DNA of 64,000 bases from Carboxylicivirga longa (GCF_050589825.1 NZ_JBNGOZ010000004.1:186001-250000); one strand, 5' to 3'; positions 26,391-36,647 are shown, counted from the stretch's first letter. Made by a program: numbers and translations. The notes: a model not told the origin generated them from the sequence alone.

Positions 26391-26836
26391 AATTAATAAT
26401 ATTAAACGGCAGCTTTATGAAAAGCTAAAAGTGATTAGCGGATTTTTAATTCAATTTGTAATGAACTCTAAATCTGAATGTAAATGCAGCTGTAGGCTCA
26501 AGTGTCAGCCTGCATTTTATTGCGGGTTGTGAATTTTAAAAAGTAGAACCATTATTTGATCCTGCTCAATATATAGCTTTAGGCTCACAACGGCGTATTT
26601 GTACCAAATAGTAATAGAATTAATACTTGTTTAAGCTAGTCGGCCTTATTTACAACAAAGCGAAAGGTAAAGGGCTTTATGATGTGGAAGTTTGTTAGTT
26701 TTAAGTCCGAAATAGTAGCTTTTTATTATTTTCGCCTGGCAAGAGCGTTTTCATTGACGCTATTTGCAACTGTTTCAGCTGCAAGTTTGTGATTAGAATA
26801 CTAGAAAGACGTATTGATAAACAGGAGATTAAGTGT

Positions 26837-28170
26837 ATGAAGGAAAAATGTATGTCGCGTAAGGATTTTTTAAAAAGTTCGGTTGTTATGGCCACGGGTT
26901 TGTCTTTAGCCCCTAATATGATGGCTAAGCAGACTAATAAACCGCCTATTGATGCGGGTTATTCGTCAGGAGCTAAGCAGCTATTTAAAAATGTAAGGCT
27001 CGAAACGGGCTTTGAATATGAGGGTGATGAGGTGGTGGCCACCCAAACCGCTTTGTTCTGTGTAGAAATAAGCGATGGGCAGATAACAAAGGTTACCTCC
27101 AACAATCCGTCGGCAAAGGCCACGGATGCGCAAGGTAAGCTGATGTTGCCTGCCTTTAAGGATATGCACATCCATTTGGATAAAACCTTTTATGGTGGAT
27201 CATGGCGTGCTGTGCGCAAGCGTCAGGGGGTGTTAAAGGCATGATTGCCCTGGAACAGGAAATTTTGCCTGAGATGCTTAAAACTTCAACAGAGCGTGCC
27301 GAGCGTTTAATTGAGTTGTTACAGTCCTGTGGTACTCATTTTGCCCGCAGCCAGGTTAATGTTGAGCCTACCTCTAAATTGAAGTCACTTACCAATCTGC
27401 AAAAGGCTCTGGCCAATAAAAAGGATGGCTTTGGCGCTGAACTTGTGGCCTTTCCGCAGCATGGCATTTATTACACCGATTCGGCAGCCTTAATGAAAGA
27501 GGCTGCCCAAATGGATATTGATTACATTGGTGGTGTCGATCCATACTCACTGGATGGCTCGATTGAAAAAACCATGGATTTTACCGTTCAGTTAGCATTA
27601 GATTATAACAAAGGTCTGGACATTCATTTGCACGAAACCGGGCCTTCGGCTGTAAAAACCATCGAATACCTGCTTAATAAAGTAGAGGAGAACCCGGTTT
27701 TGAAAGGCAAAACTTACTTAAGTCACTGTTTCGTTTTGGGGCGACTTGATGCCAGGGAGCAAGATGCGATGGCGGAGAAACTCAGTGCTGCCCAGGTAGG
27801 TGTTATTTCAACGGTTCCGTTTGGAAACCTGATTATGCCGATACCAACCTTATATAAGTATGGAGTAAAAGTAGGCACGGGTAACGACAGTATTATCGAT
27901 CATTGGAATACATGGGGCAGTGGCAGTGTCCTTGAAAAGGCAAAACTGATGGCACAATTGTATGGGTATGGGACAGAGTTTGGCTTGTCGCGTTGTTTAA
28001 AGCTGGCCACCTTTGGGCTTACCCCGTTAGATGATAAGGGTCGGCAGCAGTGGCCAAAAGCAGGTGACGAGGCCAGTGTTGTATTTGTGGAAGCCAGCTG
28101 TTCGGCTGAAGCCGTATCGCGTCTGTCGCCTGTGAAATCGCTGATGCATAAAGGGAAAATTGTTTTTTAA
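26837..28170 (+). pseudogene. Amidohydrolase (cytosine-deaminase-like), frameshifted
   Basis: Two overlapping frames encode one enzyme. The first (26837-27244) has a Tat-like leader (MSRKDFLKSSVVMATG, with RK for RR) and ends soon after HIHLDKTFYGG. The second continues from the G-run at 27226-27230 as GGVKGMIALEQEI to base 28170. One extra G would restore a single protein of about 444 residues. Metal ligands of the cytosine-deaminase-type amidohydrolases are visible: HIHLDK, HLHETG, LSHCF and TGNDSIIDHW. Either a single-base deletion inactivated the gene or this is a sequencing error. The leader implies export, and the substrate is unknown. Confidence 0.8.
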
Positions 28171-28265
28171 ATACTTTAACTGCGAATAATTTAAGTAGCA
28201 TGCGATATAGGTATCTATTAGCCATTATTATTCGCTTTTTTCTTATGCATTAATATAAAGGTAAA

Positions 28266-28291
28266 AAAGCCCGACAACCTTGTCGGGCTTT
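28266..28291. terminator. Bidirectional terminator, amidohydrolase / TonB receptor
   Basis: AAAGCCCGACAA pairs with TTGTCGGGCTTT between convergent genes; an A-run on the left gives T-tract termination on the minus strand. Confidence 0.85.
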
Positions 28292-28316
28292 GCTGTATTT
28301 AACATTGAGCCTGTGC

Positions 28317-30725
28317 TTAATGTGTTCCAAATACATTGCTGAGTTTTACTCCGCCATAGATACTACGCGGACTTGTGGGTCCGTACACGTATGCGGGGTC
28401 GCGGTTAATTCCCGAATCAAAGTCATCCTGGTAGGAGTTGAAGATATTTTTTACTCCTGCAAACACCTTGAAGGGCAATCCGCCTACTTTTAGGTCATAC
28501 TCTGCTTTTATGCCCAGGTCGAAGAAGGTGGGAGTGGTGCGTATAACTCCCGGGTCTTCATCACCGATGATGATTTGTGTTTCCCCGGGCTTCAGTTGTT
28601 CACCATAGTAGGCAATTTTCATTTTGCCGGTATAAGTAGCGTTGGCAATCAATGTTAGCTTTTGAGCCAGTTGGTAATCAACTGAGAAGAACCCATAGTC
28701 GTTGGGGGTACGTAGGAACTCGCTTTCCCCCAGTTCTACCACATCACCATATTGGCTCGATTGGGTAGTATAACCTGCACGCAGGTAAAATTTATTACCG
28801 GGTGAGGCGGTCAATTCAAGGTTCACTCCTTTTACTTTCGCGCCATTCTCGGCATTGCTGCGTACATAAGTAGTGATGCCCGTTGCTTCATTGTATTCGG
28901 GCGACTGGGCAAATGCATCATCCAGGGTTGTATAAAAACCTTCGGCTAAAAGACCAATATTCCAGGCTCCAAAACGACGGTTGAAGTCCAATGAAGTCAT
29001 GTACGAATGGCTTGTTTCCTGCTTTAGATTGGGGTCGTTGGCATGCACTACTTTACGCGAGCCCGATGATTCGATGTGTAGATCCTCATCAAACACCTGC
29101 GGTGCGCGGTATCCCTGCGAATAGCTTACGCGCCACTGTAACGAAGGGATGATATCCCAAAGCAGGTTAACACGCGGACTGAATACATTGCCGTCGTTGT
29201 TACCTTCCTTATGATCGAGGTCGCTTATGTTATAGCGATCGTAGCGGGCACCCACCGATGCTTTCACCGGTCCCAGTTGACGATCGTACTGCGCAAATAC
29301 CCCATACACATCTTTTTTTTGGTCGGTGATAGTCGTGTTGGGTATGTGGTCAACCACAACTTCACCACTACCTGTGTCATAGCTATATTCAGGGTAACCC
29401 AGCTTCACATCTTCCATATCATCGTGTACCAGCTCGATGCCGCCCACAATGCTATTTTTACCAAAGTCAGACTTAAACTGTGTACCTATGTTGTAGGTGC
29501 GTCCATCGGTTTGTCCATAGTCTCGCAGGCTTTGCTCGGCACCGTAATAAGAGGCACGATCCACATTTTGAGTAGAACCATATACCGACCACATGCTGCC
29601 CGTGCCCACAAAGCGTTCGTAAGTGGCTGCCAGGGTCGTTATTTTATGATCCACCGCTTCGGAAATATCGGCTGCGTGGTTTGGGTAATCAAATTTATTG
29701 CCACCGCGTCGTTCCTCATTAACCCGCATAAAATCCAGCGTTATTTTATTACGATAGTTGATGCGATGATAGAGGCGGGCACCCAGTGTCAGGTTTTCAA
29801 TGAGCGATGTTTCTGAAAAGCCGTCATCGTTGGCATCGTAAGGGTCTTTATCGCGATAAAATCCGTACAGTGCCAGACCCGTTTTTTTGTTATCACTCAC
29901 AAGGGTAGTATTCATGTTCAGCGAGTAATCATTCTGTACCTTACCATCGGTGCCTGCACCCACTGCGTTGTATTGGGTCGTAATGTCATAGGCATTCACC
30001 ATGGGATCTTTGGTAATCAGGTTAATGGTTCCGGCAACGGCGTTACTGCCATACAGGGCCGATCCACCGCCACGTACTACTTCAATGCGCTCGATCATGC
30101 TTGAAGGAATCAGCTCCAGGCCGTAAACACCAGCCAGGTTACTAAAAACAGCCCGGTTATTAATAAGTACCTGCGAGTGGGCGCCATCCAGGCCGTTCAT
30201 GCGTACTTGCGTAAAGCCACAGTTCTGACAGTTATTTTCCAGGCGCAAGCCCGGTACATAATTTAATCCTTCGCCTATGGATACCGATTGCGTGTTTTCC
30301 AGCAGCTTAGGCGTTAGCGTGTTCACCACCGTAGAAGCCTCTTTTCGCTTGCGCTCGTTCCGGTCGGCCGTTACAACCACCTGCTCCAGTCCCAGTACAT
30401 CTTCTTCCAGGTCGAAGTTAAGGTTAATAGGCTGGCCATTTTTAAAGCTAATGATTTTCTCCACAGGCTTGAAACCCATGGCCTGGGCTTTGACAATAAA
30501 CTCTCCCTCGGGTATATAGTCCAGTTCAAACTGTCCTTCCATATCGGAAGCAACACCCAGTGTGGTATTTTTAATGGTGACCGTGGCAAAGGGCAGGGGT
30601 GTGCCTTCCGAAGTGATAGTACCCTTAAGGTTACATACGGGCTCGGGTGGTGGAGTGTGGGCATAGGTTAAACTTGTGATAAAGGCTGCGAACAGCAAGA
30701 GCATCTTTCCTAAATTATATTTCAT
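28317..30725 (-). CDS. TonB-dependent receptor, probable metal uptake
   Basis: An 802-residue outer-membrane receptor. After the signal peptide (about 1-22) comes a carboxypeptidase-regulatory-like domain (about 30-110), then a plug (about 125-240) and a 22-strand-type barrel to the C-terminus. The plug has an unusual Cys pair, C166 and C169, in NNCQNCGFTQVRMNGLDG, and the standard RGGGSALYGSNAVAGTINLIT segment. A His-rich small protein gene lies 218 bases upstream on the same strand, which together with the Cys pair suggests a metal ion or metal complex as substrate. That substrate is inference. Confidence 0.88.
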   Translation of the reverse strand: MKYNLGKMLLLFAAFITSLTYAHTPPPEPVCNLKGTITSEGTPLPFATVTIKNTTLGVASDMEGQFELDYIPEGEFIVKAQAMGFKPVEKIISFKNGQPINLNFDLEEDVLGLEQVVVTADRNERKRKEASTVVNTLTPKLLENTQSVSIGEGLNYVPGLRLENNCQNCGFTQVRMNGLDGAHSQVLINNRAVFSNLAGVYGLELIPSSMIERIEVVRGGGSALYGSNAVAGTINLITKDPMVNAYDITTQYNAVGAGTDGKVQNDYSLNMNTTLVSDNKKTGLALYGFYRDKDPYDANDDGFSETSLIENLTLGARLYHRINYRNKITLDFMRVNEERRGGNKFDYPNHAADISEAVDHKITTLAATYERFVGTGSMWSVYGSTQNVDRASYYGAEQSLRDYGQTDGRTYNIGTQFKSDFGKNSIVGGIELVHDDMEDVKLGYPEYSYDTGSGEVVVDHIPNTTITDQKKDVYGVFAQYDRQLGPVKASVGARYDRYNISDLDHKEGNNDGNVFSPRVNLLWDIIPSLQWRVSYSQGYRAPQVFDEDLHIESSGSRKVVHANDPNLKQETSHSYMTSLDFNRRFGAWNIGLLAEGFYTTLDDAFAQSPEYNEATGITTYVRSNAENGAKVKGVNLELTASPGNKFYLRAGYTTQSSQYGDVVELGESEFLRTPNDYGFFSVDYQLAQKLTLIANATYTGKMKIAYYGEQLKPGETQIIIGDEDPGVIRTTPTFFDLGIKAEYDLKVGGLPFKVFAGVKNIFNSYQDDFDSGINRDPAYVYGPTSPRSIYGGVKLSNVFGTH

Positions 30726-30943
30726 TTGTTAAAAATTTATTTTATTGCATAATGAATGCTCGCCAGGCACAAAATTGCGCATAGCTTCAATACCTGTAAT
30801 ATCTTACAGATTAGTATTTAATATTTTCGTCGATGACGAATGTGATTGAAAGTATTGTATAATAGGTAGTTGCGGGCACCATGTGTAGGGTCGATAACAC
30901 CCACGCACGGTTTCGAATACTATCAAATACAGAAAATGGTAAT

Positions 30944-31288
30944 TTATGCAACGGGAGGTGCTCGGCCAGCCTTATTTTCGATGTGGCGGCTTACCGTATT
31001 CACGGGTGCTTCTAAGGCGACCTTTTTAAGGTAATTCAGGGGAACATCAGGAATTAATCCGGGTATTTCTTCCGATGTTAAATTCTGTAGTTGTTGGTAA
31101 AAGGCGTAATCAGCTGTTGTGTGTGAATGACCATCGCTCCCGGGGTGGGCGTGACTGTATACCTTTCCTTCAAAACTGTGGGTGTGATAAAATAATGCAT
31201 AGCTTGCTATTTGAATGGCAAACTGCATCACCAGCATCAGTGCAAGGCTATATAAGCCCTTGGAGTATTTTGTATGCTTAATTATCAC
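30944..31288 (-). CDS. Small His-rich exported protein
   Basis: A 114-residue protein with one hydrophobic segment (residues 10-32, LYSLALMLVMQFAIQIASYALF) that is a signal anchor or signal peptide. A His cluster follows (YHTHSFEGKVYSHAHP, GSDGHSHT, residues 33-57), then an amphipathic tail ending in RAPPVA. The His spacing suggests binding of zinc, copper, nickel or similar in the periplasm. It precedes the TonB receptor at 28317-30725 in the same direction and may hand metal on or sense it. The family is not recognised with certainty. Confidence 0.75.
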   Translation of the reverse strand: MIIKHTKYSKGLYSLALMLVMQFAIQIASYALFYHTHSFEGKVYSHAHPGSDGHSHTTADYAFYQQLQNLTSEEIPGLIPDVPLNYLKKVALEAPVNTVSRHIENKAGRAPPVA

Positions 31289-31548
31289 AATGCAAAAATG
31301 AAAAAATTCTTTAATCCCGCAAATACCTACTTATGGGGATTTTTGTCATATTTGCGGAGGTTTACCGTTGGGTAACTTAAAATAATTGGACAGGCTTAAA
31401 CAAAAATGAATCTGGAATCTATAGACTAGCGGAAGCAGTTTTGACAGGTTTCATTTTTTTAATGCTGCATTAGAGTAAATGCGTACCAAATAGCAATATA
31501 ATGGTGCGCAATTGTTGATTAATGAAAAAATATTATTAGATCTATACG

Positions 31549-34152
31549 ATGAAGTACAAAATGATTATGACAGTTGGGAGCGCTCTTTTTTTCGCGTTGT
31601 CAGCATTTGCACAAACAGGACTGGTAAAAGGACGCGTAGTTGATGCAGAAAACAAAGACGAGATTCCCTTTGCCAGTATTGCATTAATGGAAGACGGAGA
31701 AATAGTAAGCGGTACGGTAAGCGATGGTAGCGGTGCTTTTAAACTAGATAATATATCCGTAGGTAACTATTCTCTATCCATTTCTTTTCTGGGTTACGAG
31801 TCCCAGGAAATTAAGGACATTACCCTATCAAACACCAATAAAGTTGTTGATCTTAAAAGCATTTCGCTCAGGGCAGCTTCGCTAAATATCGAAGGCGTTG
31901 AGGTAATGGCCATGGCGCACACTGTAAAAACAAAGATTGACCGTAAAACCTACCGGGCTGAGGATTTTGCAACCGCACAAGGCGGAACAGCCGTGGATGT
32001 TTTGGACAAACTGCCGGCTGTTTCTGTCGATGGAGAAGGTAGCGTATCGGTGCGGGGCACAAGCGATTTTTTAGTTTACATCAATGGTAAACCAACGCAG
32101 ACAAGTGCGAGCGATGTGCTCAATCAATTGCCGGCAGGCCATATTAAGAATGTGGAAATTATTACAGTGCCGGGCGCCCGTTATGACGCGCAGGGTAAGG
32201 GTGGTATCATTAATATCACAACACAAAAAGGGGCTACCGACGGCCTTTCGGTGGTAGCCAACGGCATGGCAGGCGGCACACCATGGACGAATAAGGAAGA
32301 TGTGTACAGTCATCAGAAATTGAATAATAATCGCTACAATGGCGGCGTGAACCTGATGTATAATAAAGATAAATTATCGCTTAGTGCAGCCCTTAATATG
32401 CAGTCGCGCAACAACAAAGGGATTGGTATTATTGATCCTTACATCTATCAGCACCCCGAAGAGTCGGTTAGTGGCTATCCGGGTAGCTACTATGTGCTTG
32501 ATGGTGAGGGTTCGCGCCCAAAATGGTACACCAACATGATGGCCAGCTTTGGGCTTAAGTATCAGCTTAGCGAAAAAGCAGACCTAGGCGCAAGTTACCA
32601 ATACTCGAAACGCACCAGTGGCCGTACGGCCAACTATGTTTACGATGCTTATTTTGCGGATACGCCTTCCGGGGCTCCCATTGATGGTACCTTACAGGAA
32701 ATATATAATCCCAATGATATTCATCGCGATGCTTGGTTTAGTAACTTTAGTGTAGATTATCGTCAAACGATCAATGAGCAATCGCAATGGAGTACCTCCT
32801 TTATCTATGAAACCTCCAACCTGGAGCAAACCATCGATAATAAAGAATTTCAGTACGATGGAGAACGATATTATTACAGCGATGAACCGGATTTTCATTC
32901 TTTTCAGAGTGACGAAACACCTTTGCAGGCCTACCGTTTTGTGTTGGATTACCAATACAAGCTGGATAATGGAAATACGCTGAGTGCCGGAGTGCAGCCG
33001 CAGTGGATACGCTTGGATGGCGAATTTGCCTACGATACCATCGTGGGTAACGCCTATTGGGGCGATCCAAGCATCGAAAGTTACGACAATGGCATTGATC
33101 TGAAGCGTGATGTTTATTCGGCCTATGCCGATTTTCGTGGAACAAGTGGTAAGCTCAATTATATTGTGGGTTTGCGTGCCGAATATATGAATCAGCTGAT
33201 GAATGTGAACAGTACTGAGTATTTTGAATATGTTTACGGTTACTTTAGCGAAATTGGTGCCGGTCGTGATTTTCAGCAGACCGATTTTAGGCAGCGTAAG
33301 TTTGACCTTTTTCCAACCCTGCACGCTCAGTATGAGCTGAATGACTTAAACAGCCTGTCGCTGGCAGCCAGCCGACGCATAAACCGCCCACCGGCCAAGG
33401 ATATGGCGCCATTCTTATACCGTCGTCATCAGGAGATTTACGAAATGGGAGATCCTTTGCTGGAGCCCGAATATACACTCAATGCCGAACTGAACTATAC
33501 CCGCAGATTGGGAAAGAACAACCTGACTGTTACCGGATTTTACCGGGGTGTAGATAATGCGATCTATCGGGTCAATAGGGTTGCTTACGACATGGGTAAT
33601 CCAGGGGGAGTGCTCTTGCGCAGCTATACTAACGCTGGCAATCAGACCGCCTTGGGTGCTGAGCTGGGTTTGAATGTAGACCTGCTGAAGAAAGTAAAAT
33701 TGTTCGTTGGAGGTTCCCTCTATGATTTTCAAGTGAGCGCCGATGATGAATTACTAGGCGAAAGCCGGGATAGCCGAAGCACTAACTGGAATTTAAAGAC
33801 CAATGCATCGTGGATGATAACGACTCCGTTAAAGCTAACGGTCGATTATGCCATTAAATCAGAATCTGTTACTCCGCAAGGTGAAAGCCTGCAATTCGAG
33901 ACTTTGAATGCGGCGCTGAATTATAAACCCGAAAAGCTAAAAGGATGGGGCTTTTCGGCCAAGGTGCTTGACGTATTGGGCACTAACCAGGCCGGTGGTT
34001 ATACAGCAGCTTATGAGGGTGAGCAAATTCTGCTACGACGGGGCTATGTGTACGATTACGAAGGACAAATTGTTGAGGTCGGGGTAAGCTATTCTTTTAA
34101 TAATAAAAAGCAGAAAGCACAACGTAAGCACCTGGGTGACGACTTTTTCTAA
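31549..34152 (+). CDS. Outer-membrane beta-barrel receptor-like protein
   Basis: An 867-residue protein with a signal peptide ending in ALSAFAQ (about residue 21). A carboxypeptidase-regulatory-like domain follows (about 24-105), then a plug (about 110-225, with SVRGTSDFLVYINGKPT and GKGGIINITTQKG) and a long beta-barrel. It belongs to the same outer membrane beta-barrel family as the gene at 14546-16960. There is no SusD, DUF4249 or other partner next to it, so the ligand cannot be guessed. It is divergent from the His-rich gene. The leader contains a GTACCAAATAGCAATA motif 66 bases before the ATG. Confidence 0.87.
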   Translation: MKYKMIMTVGSALFFALSAFAQTGLVKGRVVDAENKDEIPFASIALMEDGEIVSGTVSDGSGAFKLDNISVGNYSLSISFLGYESQEIKDITLSNTNKVVDLKSISLRAASLNIEGVEVMAMAHTVKTKIDRKTYRAEDFATAQGGTAVDVLDKLPAVSVDGEGSVSVRGTSDFLVYINGKPTQTSASDVLNQLPAGHIKNVEIITVPGARYDAQGKGGIINITTQKGATDGLSVVANGMAGGTPWTNKEDVYSHQKLNNNRYNGGVNLMYNKDKLSLSAALNMQSRNNKGIGIIDPYIYQHPEESVSGYPGSYYVLDGEGSRPKWYTNMMASFGLKYQLSEKADLGASYQYSKRTSGRTANYVYDAYFADTPSGAPIDGTLQEIYNPNDIHRDAWFSNFSVDYRQTINEQSQWSTSFIYETSNLEQTIDNKEFQYDGERYYYSDEPDFHSFQSDETPLQAYRFVLDYQYKLDNGNTLSAGVQPQWIRLDGEFAYDTIVGNAYWGDPSIESYDNGIDLKRDVYSAYADFRGTSGKLNYIVGLRAEYMNQLMNVNSTEYFEYVYGYFSEIGAGRDFQQTDFRQRKFDLFPTLHAQYELNDLNSLSLAASRRINRPPAKDMAPFLYRRHQEIYEMGDPLLEPEYTLNAELNYTRRLGKNNLTVTGFYRGVDNAIYRVNRVAYDMGNPGGVLLRSYTNAGNQTALGAELGLNVDLLKKVKLFVGGSLYDFQVSADDELLGESRDSRSTNWNLKTNASWMITTPLKLTVDYAIKSESVTPQGESLQFETLNAALNYKPEKLKGWGFSAKVLDVLGTNQAGGYTAAYEGEQILLRRGYVYDYEGQIVEVGVSYSFNNKKQKAQRKHLGDDFF

Positions 34153-34273
34153 GGTATAAAAAAATGTGTGAGGCGATTCTTTTTTACATTTCTACACCTT
34201 TCGAATGGTCGTAAGTTCTTATCATTGCATTTTTTGTAAATTAGCAATCAGACATATTAAAACACAACATTGG

Positions 34274-35680
34274 ATGAAGAGAATCGCACTGCATTGGAAA
34301 ATTATTATTGGTTTGTTTTTAGGGGTAATCTGGGCTTTGCTGTCGGGTTTTTTTGGTTGGAGTGAGTTTACTATCAACTGGATTGCTCCCTGGGGGCGTA
34401 TCTTTATTAACCTGCTCAAACTAATTGCTATTCCGCTGGTGCTATTCTCAATTATTGGCGGTATTGTGGGTTTAGGCGATCCCAAAAATCTGGGACGCAT
34501 GGGTGTGCGCACCCTGCTGATGTACCTTTTAACAACTGTGGTGGCCGTATCGCTGGGTTTGGTCATTGTTAATGTTGTAAAGCCGGGCGTGTGGATGGAT
34601 ACCAACGTCCGCACCGAAAACCGGATTGCCTATGAGCTATGGGCCAAGCAAGAGGGCAAGACTATTCATGACAAAAAAAGGCTGCTCGCTGATCCGGCCA
34701 ATAAAGGATTGATTGACATGGTGGCTGAACGCCGCGGTTACGATCAGGATGAGGCCATTCAATCGCGCCTTAAGCTGGCGAAAGATAAACGTGAAAGTCG
34801 ACCCCTTACTTTTGTAGAAGATATGGTGCCAGGTAATGTTTTTAAGGCCATATCGGATAATGGAAGTATGCTTAAAGTTATTTTCTTCGCCCTGTTTTTT
34901 GGTGTTGGACTGTTGTTTGTGTCTGATGAAAAGTCGAGCCCCGTTATTCAGGTAATCAATGGCCTAAGCGAGGTGTTTCTGAAAATGGTGGATTTGATTA
35001 TGCGGGGAGCCCCCTTTTTCGTATTTGCCCTTATGGCCGGTATAGTAACGGAAATGGCCGGTGATAGTCCCGCAAAAATATTTGAATTGTTCAAAGGTCT
35101 TACCTGGTATTCGCTAGCTGTTTTATTCGGGTTGTTACTAATGGCATTTGTGATCTATCCGTCCATCATGAAGTTTTTTGTAAAACGTCTTACCTATAAA
35201 GGCTTTTTAAAGGGCATCAGTCCGGCACAAATGTTAGCTTTCTCTACCAGTTCAAGTGCTGCTACCTTACCTGTTACCTTGGAGTGTGTTGAAGAGAACC
35301 TGGAGGTGGATCCCAAAGTATCGAGCTTTGTATTACCCATTGGTGCTACTGTCAATATGGATGGTACAAGTATGTATCAGGCTGTTGCTGTAGTTTTTTT
35401 GGCACAGATGCACATGATCGACCTGAGCTTCGGACAGCAACTTACCATTGTGCTAACCGCCACTCTGGCTAGTATTGGCTCGGCGGCTATCCCCAGTGCC
35501 GGTTTGGTGATGTTGATGATTGTACTGAGCTCAGTGGGACTTAACCCCGCGTGGATCGGTATCATCCTGCCGGTTGATCGCATCCTTGACATGGTGCGTA
35601 CAGTAGTGAATGTTACGGGTGATGCTACAGTGAGTTGCGTGATCGATGAACTAAGTAATGACGCTGGGACCAAGTCTTAG
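34274..35680 (+). CDS. Dicarboxylate/amino acid:cation symporter
   Basis: A 468-residue inner-membrane carrier of the DAACS family (GltP/DctA-like), which imports glutamate or C4-dicarboxylates with H+ or Na+. The Ser-rich re-entrant loop AFSTSSSAATLPVTLE (about residues 320-336) and the NMDGTSMYQ motif (about 360) are intact. Between early helices there is a charged insert of about 70 residues (EGKTIHDKKRLLADP to KDKRESRP) that typical bacterial members lack. ATG at 34274 gives the standard N-terminus (MKRIALHWKIIIGLFLG); the upstream start at 34205 is unlikely. Confidence 0.92.
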   Translation: MKRIALHWKIIIGLFLGVIWALLSGFFGWSEFTINWIAPWGRIFINLLKLIAIPLVLFSIIGGIVGLGDPKNLGRMGVRTLLMYLLTTVVAVSLGLVIVNVVKPGVWMDTNVRTENRIAYELWAKQEGKTIHDKKRLLADPANKGLIDMVAERRGYDQDEAIQSRLKLAKDKRESRPLTFVEDMVPGNVFKAISDNGSMLKVIFFALFFGVGLLFVSDEKSSPVIQVINGLSEVFLKMVDLIMRGAPFFVFALMAGIVTEMAGDSPAKIFELFKGLTWYSLAVLFGLLLMAFVIYPSIMKFFVKRLTYKGFLKGISPAQMLAFSTSSSAATLPVTLECVEENLEVDPKVSSFVLPIGATVNMDGTSMYQAVAVVFLAQMHMIDLSFGQQLTIVLTATLASIGSAAIPSAGLVMLMIVLSSVGLNPAWIGIILPVDRILDMVRTVVNVTGDATVSCVIDELSNDAGTKS

Positions 35681-35710
35681 TGACATAGGATGTTCGCATT
35701 GAAGTATTCG

Positions 35711-35757
35711 GTATTCAAACCTTACGGCCTTTTGACAGGTTGTAGGGTTTGAAATAC
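35711..35757 (+). terminator. Possible hairpin after the symporter gene
   Basis: GTATTCAAACCTTAC (35711-35725) pairs with GTAGGGTTTGAAATAC (35742-35757) with one bulge and one wobble, 31 bases past the stop. No T-run follows. Confidence 0.4.
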
Positions 35758-35947
35758 AATCAGCTCGCAATAATATGGATTAATGGTGTAGTGTTGATCA
35801 TTCTAAATGCAAACATTATGGGTGGTTGTATTGATAAAGAGTCTGATAAGGAATCATTGAAGAATAGTGGTGTACAGAGTAAGCCATAGGGATAGAAGTG
35901 CCCTATGAAGTGACCAGTCTTTTTCATTAGTACCGGTACTGATCAGT

Positions 35948-36613
35948 CTATCCGTATGTCGAAATATCGTGAAGACGGTCAGCATCCAATATTTTAATTG
36001 TTCGCCCTTCGCTTTCCACGATACCTTCTTTCCTGAAATCGGCTAGATTCTTTAGTACACTCTCCCGGGAGAAGCCAATTACACGCGCCATATCTTTTCG
36101 GGTTAACGGAATTTCAAATGAAGATCTACCATAGCTTTTTTCTAACTCACACAGTAAAAAAGCCAATGCCCCTGCAGAATTCTTCTCTGTTAGATTCATA
36201 TGCCAGTTCAAGAATCTCTCGTTGACCATGGAGATGTATTGAATAAAAGACATTGAAAAGCCTGAATTATTTGTAAGTAATTTGGAAAATACCCTATAGT
36301 TGAGAACCAGCACTTCACAATCGGTTAATGCAAGGGCTGAGAATCGATAATACTTAGTAGAATACACACAATTAACCCCTATAATTTCACCTGCAAAAAG
36401 CAGTATAAGCGATTGTTTTTCACGTCCCTCGTCAAGTATCAATTCAACGGTTCCTTCTTTTAGTAAAAATAAATCATGGACTGATGCTCCCTTTTTTACC
36501 ACCCCCTCTCCAGCTTTGAAATACAAATTTCTTGCACTTCCAAACAATTCATCCTTCTCCTCATCAAGAAGTTTGTTGATGCAAGTATTACCCGTTGTGT
36601 GTATAATGTCCAT
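35948..36613 (-). CDS. Crp/Fnr family transcriptional regulator
   Basis: A 221-residue regulator. Residues 20-130 form the cyclic-nucleotide-binding-like beta barrel (FKAGEGVVKKGASVHDLFLLKEGTV-type, with FAGEIIGVN). Residues 145-215 form a Crp-type winged helix (IPLTRKDMARVIGFSRESVLKNLADFRKEGIV). No N-terminal Cys cluster for an Fe-S centre is present, so it is not a classical oxygen-sensing Fnr. It is divergent from an OsmC-family gene, and a 16-bp palindrome lies 19 bases upstream of its start, so autoregulation and control of osmC are likely but inferred. Confidence 0.9.
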   Translation of the reverse strand: MDIIHTTGNTCINKLLDEEKDELFGSARNLYFKAGEGVVKKGASVHDLFLLKEGTVELILDEGREKQSLILLFAGEIIGVNCVYSTKYYRFSALALTDCEVLVLNYRVFSKLLTNNSGFSMSFIQYISMVNERFLNWHMNLTEKNSAGALAFLLCELEKSYGRSSFEIPLTRKDMARVIGFSRESVLKNLADFRKEGIVESEGRTIKILDADRLHDISTYG

Positions 36614-36631
36614 AAGAGAATTTTTAGAGAA

Positions 36632-36647
36632 GGTGTAAAATTACACC
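36632..36647. promoter_or_regulatory. Palindrome between the Crp/Fnr and OsmC genes
   Basis: GGTGTAA-AA-TTACACC is a perfect inverted repeat with 7-base arms, in the 122-base divergent region. It is close to the regulator's start and a plausible binding site for the regulator itself. Confidence 0.55.

Larger units (their letters stand above)
26319..26836. other. Long intergenic region between ligase and amidohydrolase
   Basis: It holds the promoter and palindrome of the ligase at its left end, and a perfect inverted repeat TATTTG-TAC-CAAATA at 26596-26610. The right part of that repeat (GTACCAAATAGTAATA, 26601-26616) matches 31483-31498 at 15 of 16 bases, upstream of a receptor gene. I see no credible coding sequence in the rest. 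Confidence 0.5.

Noticed and set aside
29211..29816. 201-codon plus-strand ORF
   Set aside because: It is antisense to the TonB receptor barrel and shows no family features or promoter.
32692..33324. 210-codon minus-strand ORF
   Set aside because: It is antisense to the receptor at 31549-34152, whose sequence is fully explained on the plus strand.
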